Positions 29,463-33,490 of a stretch of 33,490 bases of DNA are shown here, piece by piece. Source of the DNA: Acidimicrobiia bacterium (GTDB lineage: Bacteria; Actinomycetota; Acidimicrobiia; IMCC26256; PALSA-555); NCBI GenBank assembly GCA_040881685.1, contig JBBECS010000013.1, forward strand, positions 1 through 33,490, in the 5' to 3' direction. The notes below the pieces were generated by a model. The model worked only from the letters and a program-made list of their open reading frames with translations. It had not been told where the DNA came from and made no database searches. How positions within the stretch are numbered: position 1 is the first letter of the stretch; every line of letters begins with the position of its first letter. The position numbers were made by a program, and so were the translations under genes.

Positions 29463-30050
29463 ATGGGTCCGGCCGTCCCCGATCTGCACGATGACGTGGT
29501 CGTCCTCCGTCCACCCAGAGAGGACGACGTCGACGCCATCACGGCGGCCGTCCAAGACCCCGAGATCCCTCGTTACACACGAATCCCGTCGCCGTACACG
29601 CGCAACGACGCGACACAATTCGTCCGAGCCGCCATCGAGAACTGGAGCGGCGGTCGTCTCCCGCGCGTCCCGGCTGGTGACGCGCAGATCGGGCTGTCCT
29701 TCATGATCGTCGACCGCTCCGACGACAGCCTGATCGGTGGAATCGGGACCCACGACAGCGAGAATCCGGAGGTTCGGGAGATCGGCTACTGGGTCGCCCG
29801 AGATGCACGCCGACGGGGCATCGCGACCCGGGCCGTTCGGTTGCTGTCGAGATGGGCGATCAACGAGCTCGGCCTTCGTCGCCTCGAGCTCATGACCCAC
29901 GTCGACAACGTGGCGTCCCAGGGCGTCGCCGAGCGCGCCGGCTTCACGCGCGAGGGCGTGCTGCGGTCGTACACCACGCTCGGGTGCGGCTTGGCCGATG
30001 TCGTGATGTTCTCCCTGCTTCCGGAAGACTTGACCGCGCCCAACGGGTAA
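29463..30050 (+). CDS. GNAT-family N-acetyltransferase (RimJ/RimL type)
   Basis: A 195-aa acetyltransferase of the GCN5 superfamily, type 3 (ribosomal-protein alanine acetyltransferase-like). VVVLRPPREDDVDAITAAVQD is the first strand and helix, MIVDRSDDSLIGGIGTHD a core beta-hairpin, and EIGYWVARDARRRGIATRAV the acetyl-CoA-binding R/Q-x-x-G-x-A (motif A). Then come LRRLELMTHVDNVASQGVAER (motif B) and AGFTREGVLRSYTTL. It would move an acetyl group from acetyl-CoA to an amine; the acceptor is unknown. The start is ATG 29463 and it diverges from the hydrolase-thioredoxin gene across 67 bp. A 66-bp gap separates it from the ECF sigma gene downstream. Confidence 0.92.
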   Translation: MGPAVPDLHDDVVVLRPPREDDVDAITAAVQDPEIPRYTRIPSPYTRNDATQFVRAAIENWSGGRLPRVPAGDAQIGLSFMIVDRSDDSLIGGIGTHDSENPEVREIGYWVARDARRRGIATRAVRLLSRWAINELGLRRLELMTHVDNVASQGVAERAGFTREGVLRSYTTLGCGLADVVMFSLLPEDLTAPNG

Positions 30051-30116
30051 GGATCGATCCAGGGCAGTCGCTCGGCTTCCCGCACAATCGACCCAAACCG
30101 GTGAGGTCCGTCAGGC

Positions 30117-30635
30117 GTGTCCCCAGAGACAATGGAAGCGAGCCCCGATGGGCCTCAGGGCGCCGATTTTGACGAGACCTTCCGCACAAGCTTCGAGCCG
30201 ATGGTGCGCTCGCTCGCAGTCGCGTGCGGCGATCGCGAAGTCGCGGCCGACGCGGTGCAGGACGCGTTCACCCGCGCCTACGCGCGTTGGGGCCGAATCT
30301 CCCGCTACGACCACCCCGCGGGGTGGATCCGCCACGTCGCGCTCAACCGCCTCCGCGACCACTTTCGCCACGTCGAACGGGGTAGGCGCGTGGTCGAGCG
30401 CCTTGGTGGTCAAGCCAAGACCGGAAGCAGCGGACTCGCGCCCACGGAACCCGACGACCTGCTCGCGACGGTGGCTGAGCTGCCCCGTCAGCAACGGATC
30501 GCGGTCTCGCTGTTCTACGTCGAGCAGCTGTCCGTGCACGAGGTCGCCGAGGCCATGGGGCTCTCGGAGGGTGCCGTGAAGTATCACCTCCACGCCGGTC
30601 GCGAGCGGCTGCGCGAACGAGTGGTCGCGCCGTGA
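30117..30635 (+). CDS. ECF (extracytoplasmic function) RNA polymerase sigma factor
   Basis: A 172-aa sigma-70-family protein with only regions 2 and 4. Region 2 is at about residues 20-90 (FRTSFEPMVRSLAVACGDRE, AADAVQDAFTRAYARWGRI, PAGWIRHVALNRLRDHFR). Region 4 is at about 118-166 (ELPRQQRIAVSLFYVEQLSV, HEVAEAMGLSEGAVKYHLHA), ending with RERLRERV. Short length and absence of regions 1 and 3 define the ECF group; the SigE-like clade of actinobacteria is likely. GTG 30117 with GAGG upstream or ATG 30132 could be the start. The stop overlaps the next gene as GTGA, which fits a sigma/anti-sigma pair. No promoter of the typical ECF form (GGAAC/CGTC) was found just upstream, so autoregulation is not visible. 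Confidence 0.92.
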   Translation: MSPETMEASPDGPQGADFDETFRTSFEPMVRSLAVACGDREVAADAVQDAFTRAYARWGRISRYDHPAGWIRHVALNRLRDHFRHVERGRRVVERLGGQAKTGSSGLAPTEPDDLLATVAELPRQQRIAVSLFYVEQLSVHEVAEAMGLSEGAVKYHLHAGRERLRERVVAP

Positions 30636-31069
30636 GCCCCGACGACTTCGGCTTCGAGCCCCTCGACGACGAGCTCGGGCGTCGGCTGCGCGGAGCCACG
30701 CCCGCCGCGCCAGGGACCGAGAGCGCTCTGACGGCGCTGCGCCCGCGCTTCGAACGCGCCCGGCGGCGCCGCCGCGCCGCAGTGACCGGCGCGTGGGGTG
30801 TCGGTGCCCTGAGCGCGCTGGCGCTGGTGCTCACCTTTGCCCTGCCAGGCGGCGACGGCAGCGTTCGCATACCTCCCGCTTCCCAACCAGACCGCAGCAC
30901 GACGACCACGCCAGAGGCGACGACCACGACGTCGACGCCTGATGGTGGGACGACGCCGACGACCGAAGACGATCATGGTGGGGGCGATCCTGACGAGCCC
31001 GACGGCGACAACTCGGGGCCCGGGTCGGGATCGAGCGGGTCGGGCTCGTCCGGCTCAGGGAGCGATTAG
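30632..31069 (+). CDS. Putative membrane anti-sigma or sigma-partner protein
   Basis: A 145-aa protein translated from a GTG that overlaps the sigma-factor stop by 4 bp. It has a cytoplasmic acidic/basic N-terminus (DDFGFEPLDDELGRRLRG, RPRFERARRRRRAAV), one membrane helix at residues 51-71 (GAWGVGALSALALVLTFAL) and an outer disordered tail. The tail is rich in Thr (RSTTTTPEATTTTSTPDGG), then acidic, then Gly/Ser repeats (GSGSSGSGSSGSGSD). The position and single-helix layout fit an anti-sigma factor, but the zinc-binding HxxxCxxC motif is absent, so it would be a non-ZAS type or merely a partner. The low complexity of the tail may explain why no family is recognisable. Confidence 0.7.
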   Translation: MSPDDFGFEPLDDELGRRLRGATPAAPGTESALTALRPRFERARRRRRAAVTGAWGVGALSALALVLTFALPGGDGSVRIPPASQPDRSTTTTPEATTTTSTPDGGTTPTTEDDHGGGDPDEPDGDNSGPGSGSSGSGSSGSGSD

Positions 31070-31132
31070 CCAAACCTCGTGGCCGGCTCGGTCGTGTCCT
31101 CTTCTGACCCCCAACTCCTCGAGGAGGACCTG

Positions 31133-31480
31133 ATGCGACAGCTCCTGAACCGCAAGCTCGCCGTGGTCACCGTCGCAGCCGGGCTCGCGCTCGGCGCCGG
31201 CGTGGCGGCCGCCGGGAACGGCACGTCTGGCAACGACGACGGTTCCGGCACGACCGACCCAACCGGGCAGAGCTCGACCACTGACGTCACCACCGACGTC
31301 AGCACACCGGACGTAACAACGGGGACCGTGGACGACGACGGCGAGTTCGAGGACGGTGAGCACGAGGACCGTGACGACGGTGACGTCGATGACGGCGGGC
31401 ACAACGATGAGGACAGCGACGACAACTCTGGTCCGGGTGGCGGCGACGATCGCTCCGGGTCGAACTCCGGCCCCGGCTAG
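31133..31480 (+). CDS. Acidic low-complexity exported protein
   Basis: A 115-aa protein. Residues 1-28 form a signal peptide (RQLLNRKLAVVTVAAGLALG, ending GVAAAG). The rest is disordered: a Thr/Ser part (SSTTDVTTDVSTPDVTTG), then a highly acidic block (DDDGEFEDGEHEDRDDGDVDD), and a Gly/Ser/Asn tail (DSDDNSGPGGGDDRSGSNSG). ATG 31133 has AGGAGG seven bases upstream; the longer frame from 31079 has none. The tail ends in DNSGPG plus Ser/Gly repeats, like the tail of the preceding membrane protein (DNSGPGSGSSGSG), which suggests they arose together or act together. No fold or enzyme motif is seen; cation binding or wall attachment is only a guess. The stop CTAG is shared with the convergent kinase gene. 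Confidence 0.65.
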   Translation: MRQLLNRKLAVVTVAAGLALGAGVAAAGNGTSGNDDGSGTTDPTGQSSTTDVTTDVSTPDVTTGTVDDDGEFEDGEHEDRDDGDVDDGGHNDEDSDDNSGPGGGDDRSGSNSGPG

Positions 31481-32211
31481 TCGCTGCCGGTCGCGCGGCG
31501 GTGCTCGCGCGTCTCGACGGCCGTGACCGCGTGATCGGGGCCCTTGACGACGACACAATCGGCGAGCTCGAGCGTGGGGGCGATGTGCTCGCGGAGGTTC
31601 ACGAGGTTCACCTCACGCCACGTCTGGCGGGCGAGTGCCTCGGTCGCCTCCACGCTCATGGCCAGGAACTGCCGGTAGAACGAACGGGGATCCGTCTCGG
31701 CCTCGGCGCGCAGTTCGAGAAACCGGGCGACGTACCAACGCTCGAGGTCGGCCTCCTCTGCCTGGAGATACACGGCGAGATCGAGGCGATCGGCGAGTGC
31801 ACCGAGCGCGTTGAGGCCCTCCACCACGATCACGGCGTCGTTCCCGAGCGCGAGTGGCTCACCCGGCGTGACGTCGTAGATGACGTGCGAGTACCGGGGC
31901 ACGATGACCTCGTCGGCGCCAGAATGAACGGTGTCGACGAACGCGCGCAGCGCGCCGACGTCATACGACTCCGGGAAACCCTTGCGGGCGAGCAAGGCAC
32001 GCTCGCTCAACACCGAGTTCGGGTACAGGAACCCGTCCGTGCCGACCACGTCGGCAGGTGTCCCACGCTCGCTCGCCGCTCGCGCGACATCAGCGGCCAA
32101 CGTCGACTTTCCCGAAGCCACCGCGCCCGCGATCCCCACGACGACCGGGGTTCCATCGGCGCGCACACGGGCTCGCGCGAGGTCGACGAGGGCGGCCGGC
32201 GCGTCGGTCAT
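31477..32211 (-). CDS. CoaA-like P-loop kinase (short type I pantothenate kinase)
   Basis: A 244-aa kinase. The P-loop GIAGAVASGKSTLA is at residues 27-40. The pantothenate kinase signature TDGFLYPNSVLSERALLARK, followed by GFPESYDVGALRAF, is present, and so are VPRYSHVIYDVTPGE, VIVVEGLNAL, DLAVYLQAEEADLERWYVAR and WREVNLVNLREHI. These match E. coli CoaA in order. CoaA (about 316 aa) has about 65 more N-terminal residues, a helical region before the P-loop, which this protein lacks. The start is ATG 32211, overlapping the SnoaL-like gene as ATGA, so the short form is not a mis-start. It may phosphorylate pantothenate or another small hydroxyl compound. It is the third gene of the PhoD > SnoaL > kinase unit. 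Confidence 0.85.
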   Translation of the reverse strand: MTDAPAALVDLARARVRADGTPVVVGIAGAVASGKSTLAADVARAASERGTPADVVGTDGFLYPNSVLSERALLARKGFPESYDVGALRAFVDTVHSGADEVIVPRYSHVIYDVTPGEPLALGNDAVIVVEGLNALGALADRLDLAVYLQAEEADLERWYVARFLELRAEAETDPRSFYRQFLAMSVEATEALARQTWREVNLVNLREHIAPTLELADCVVVKGPDHAVTAVETREHRRATGSD

Positions 32212-32645
32212 CGAGCCATGTGGCGCGTGAGGTCCCCCATCAGATCGGGGTGCACGGTGCGCTCCGAGAAGCGCCAGCCTCCCGGAGCGCGGTCATCTCG
32301 CTCGAACCGATCCACGTAGCGGCCGGACAGCACGGCCCGCAACGGCGCGCCGGGTTCGGCCTGCATCACGGTGAACGTGCAGCGAGCAGCGGCGGTACCC
32401 GCGCGCTCGTCGACGTCGACGACGACGTTCCCGAGCACGTGCTTGGTTCGCGGCGTCCCGTCGTCGTAGACGATCACGGAGTCGTACATGCGCCGGACCG
32501 CCCCGGGTCCCTCACGAACCGACCCATCACGCGCTGACCGGAACGCGCCGTGCTCGAAGAGTGCCGCGACGCCGTCGAAGTCGCCCGCGTCAAGACGCTC
32601 GGCGTAGGCCACGATCAGCGCGCGAATCGCCGCGTCGGAGTCCAT
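32208..32645 (-). CDS. SnoaL-like (NTF2-fold) protein
   Basis: A 145-aa protein with an N-terminal helix pair (DSDAAIRALIVAYAERLDAG), DFDGVAALFEHGAFRS, and then strands as in the SnoaL/ketosteroid isomerase-like cone fold: KHVLGNVVVDVDERAGTA, AARCTFTVMQAEPGAPLRAV, SGRYVDRFERDDRAPGGWRF. The closing SERTVHPDLMGD strand is typical. Members are enzymes (isomerases, cyclases, dehydratases) or non-catalytic. The start ATG 32645 is chosen because the family starts there; the longer frame upstream is Arg-rich. It is 8 bp from the PhoD stop and overlaps the kinase by 4 bp. A specific substrate cannot be stated. Confidence 0.85.
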   Translation of the reverse strand: MDSDAAIRALIVAYAERLDAGDFDGVAALFEHGAFRSARDGSVREGPGAVRRMYDSVIVYDDGTPRTKHVLGNVVVDVDERAGTAAARCTFTVMQAEPGAPLRAVLSGRYVDRFERDDRAPGGWRFSERTVHPDLMGDLTRHMAR

Positions 32646-32653
32646 CACGCGCC

Positions 32654-33490
32654 CTAGGCGGCCTGGGCGCCGGGCCGGCCGGCTTCGATCACGAAGCTCG
32701 CGCCTGTCTCCACGGTCGCTTCGGGTGCCGCGATCGTCGAGACGTAGCGCTGATCGGCGCGCCATTCGTCGGCGTTCAGCGTGCACCGGGCATAGCCCCG
32801 ACGCGCGCCTTCGAAGTACTTCAGATGGGGTTGTCCGGCGATAGCAGTCGCGGCGAGCTCGGCGATCGGGAACCCCGACGTGATCGACGTGCCTACGAGC
32901 TCGGTACCGACCGCGGGTGCCGACTCGTCCAGGAAGTCGGTCTTGAGGTCGTTCACCCACGCCGAATGGATGTCACCGGTCACGACGACCGGGTTCGACG
33001 CGTCGGCGTCGACGACTCCCTCGAGGAGACGTTGCCTGGCGAGTGGATAGCCATCCCAGCCGTCGAGCGAGAAGAGGCCTTCGGCCGACGATCGCAGGAA
33101 GTTCGCCTCCGTCATCAAGACCTGCTGCGCCAACACGTTCCAGCGCGCATTCGACCGGCGAAGACCTCGGAGGAGCCACCGCTCCTGCGCGGATCCGAGC
33201 AGCGTGGCGTCGGGGGCGAGCGCCGCGTCGCAGCGCGGCCCGAGCGTTCCGTCGCATGGCACGGTGCGGTACTGCCGCGTGTCGAGGACCTGAACTTCGG
33301 CCAAGCGCCCGTATCGGACGGTGCGGTAGATGCGCAGGTCGGATCCGGTCGGCGGCGCGATGCGCACCGGCTGGTGCTCCCACCATGCCCGGTACGCGGC
33401 CGCGCGTCGCGCAAGGAAGTCGGCGGCAGAAACGTCAGGGCTCCCCGACGGCGTGTCGTTCGCATAGTTGTTGTCGACCTCGTGGTCGTC
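32654..33490 (-). CDS. PhoD-like alkaline phosphatase/phosphodiesterase, 5' part outside window
   Basis: The open frame continues to the right edge of the window, so only the last 278 residues are visible. From the edge it reads DDHEVDNNYAND, the strongly conserved metal/active-site segment of PhoD, followed by a helix (FLARRAAAYRAWWEHQPVR). Then come YGRLAEVQVLDTRQYRTVPC, LGSAQERWLLRGLRRS and RWNVLAQQVLMTE, which line the metal site. VVVTGDIHSAWVNDLKTDF holds the GDIH metal ligands, and VGTSITSGFP follows. PhoD enzymes are secreted Ca/Fe phosphodiesterases that free phosphate; a Tat signal would be expected in the missing N-terminus. It is the first visible gene of a three-gene unit with SnoaL-like and CoaA-like products. 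Confidence 0.93.
   Translation of the reverse strand, partial: DDHEVDNNYANDTPSGSPDVSAADFLARRAAAYRAWWEHQPVRIAPPTGSDLRIYRTVRYGRLAEVQVLDTRQYRTVPCDGTLGPRCDAALAPDATLLGSAQERWLLRGLRRSNARWNVLAQQVLMTEANFLRSSAEGLFSLDGWDGYPLARQRLLEGVVDADASNPVVVTGDIHSAWVNDLKTDFLDESAPAVGTELVGTSITSGFPIAELAATAIAGQPHLKYFEGARRGYARCTLNADEWRADQRYVSTIAAPEATVETGASFVIEAGRPGAQAA

Noticed and set aside
31116-31127. Palindrome CTCCTCGAGGAG over the Shine-Dalgarno of the acidic exported protein, as a translation switch
   Set aside because: With a 4-nt loop it gives only a 4-bp stem. The pairing is weak and can arise by chance from an SD followed by C/T-rich sequence.
30690-31480. Tandem DNA repeat region in the Thr/Gly/Ser-rich tails
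   Set aside because: The repeats are short codon runs (ACG/ACC, GGC/TCG) from low-complexity protein, not a true tandem array or CRISPR.

Overview
This is a high-GC (strong G/C third-position bias), gene-dense stretch of a bacterial chromosome. The organism looks like an actinobacterium, probably of the Acidimicrobiia / uncultured Acidimicrobiales type. The evidence is many acyl-CoA dehydrogenase, P450, FAH and metallo-beta-lactamase genes, frequent GTG starts, many genes with a TANNNT box only 6-10 nt before the start codon (leaderless-type promoters), Thr/Pro-rich exported tails and ABC exporters of actinobacterial style. The taxonomic call is an inference. There is no CRISPR array, insertion sequence, prophage or rRNA. 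No gene-free stretch exceeds about 125 bp, so the window reads as core/metabolic chromosome, not a mobile island.

Layout. 1-3.6 kb (minus): partial initiator tRNA, a tiny membrane protein, and a TetR > cytochrome P450 > amidohydrolase operon with a palindromic operator over the TetR start. 3.7-9.1 kb: exported polymer-forming-domain membrane protein, CcdA-type membrane protein, a small alpha-beta barrel protein with a Cys glutathione peroxidase, cobO translationally coupled to an orphan DNA methyltransferase, and a PAS-GGDEF cyclase. 9.1-16.5 kb (minus): a nine-gene, mostly overlapping run: MaoC hydratase > HIT > conserved unknown > MBL phosphodiesterase > flavin reductase > 67-aa unknown > 6-TM protein > two ABC half-transporters that form a typical asymmetric heterodimer. 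16.6-24.7 kb: acyl-CoA dehydrogenase, a homodimer-type ABC exporter with an SGNH hydrolase, a long acyl-CoA dehydrogenase of methylsuccinyl-CoA dehydrogenase type, FAH protein and a malyl-CoA-lyase-type (HpcH/CitE) enzyme. 24.7-28.3 kb (plus): MBL hydrolase, thioredoxin-fold protein, NlpC/P60 endopeptidase and selenide,water dikinase. 28.4-33.5 kb: an alpha/beta-hydrolase-thioredoxin fusion, GNAT, an ECF sigma factor with a membrane partner and an acidic exported protein, a short CoaA-like kinase, a SnoaL-like protein and the 3' part of a PhoD phosphatase.

How the genes may work together. The MaoC hydratase, the two acyl-CoA dehydrogenases and the HpcH/CitE lyase together look like the back half of the ethylmalonyl-CoA pathway (methylsuccinyl-CoA > mesaconyl-CoA > beta-methylmalyl-CoA > glyoxylate + propionyl-CoA). 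The crotonyl-CoA carboxylase/reductase and mutase would have to lie outside the window. Other points of interest are two similar inverted repeats 43 bp apart between TetR and the divergent gene, back-to-back leaderless promoters sharing a palindrome at 24.7 kb, two genes whose only credible start is CTG, and a fused hydrolase-thioredoxin. I did not find a clearly novel multi-gene defence or mobile system.
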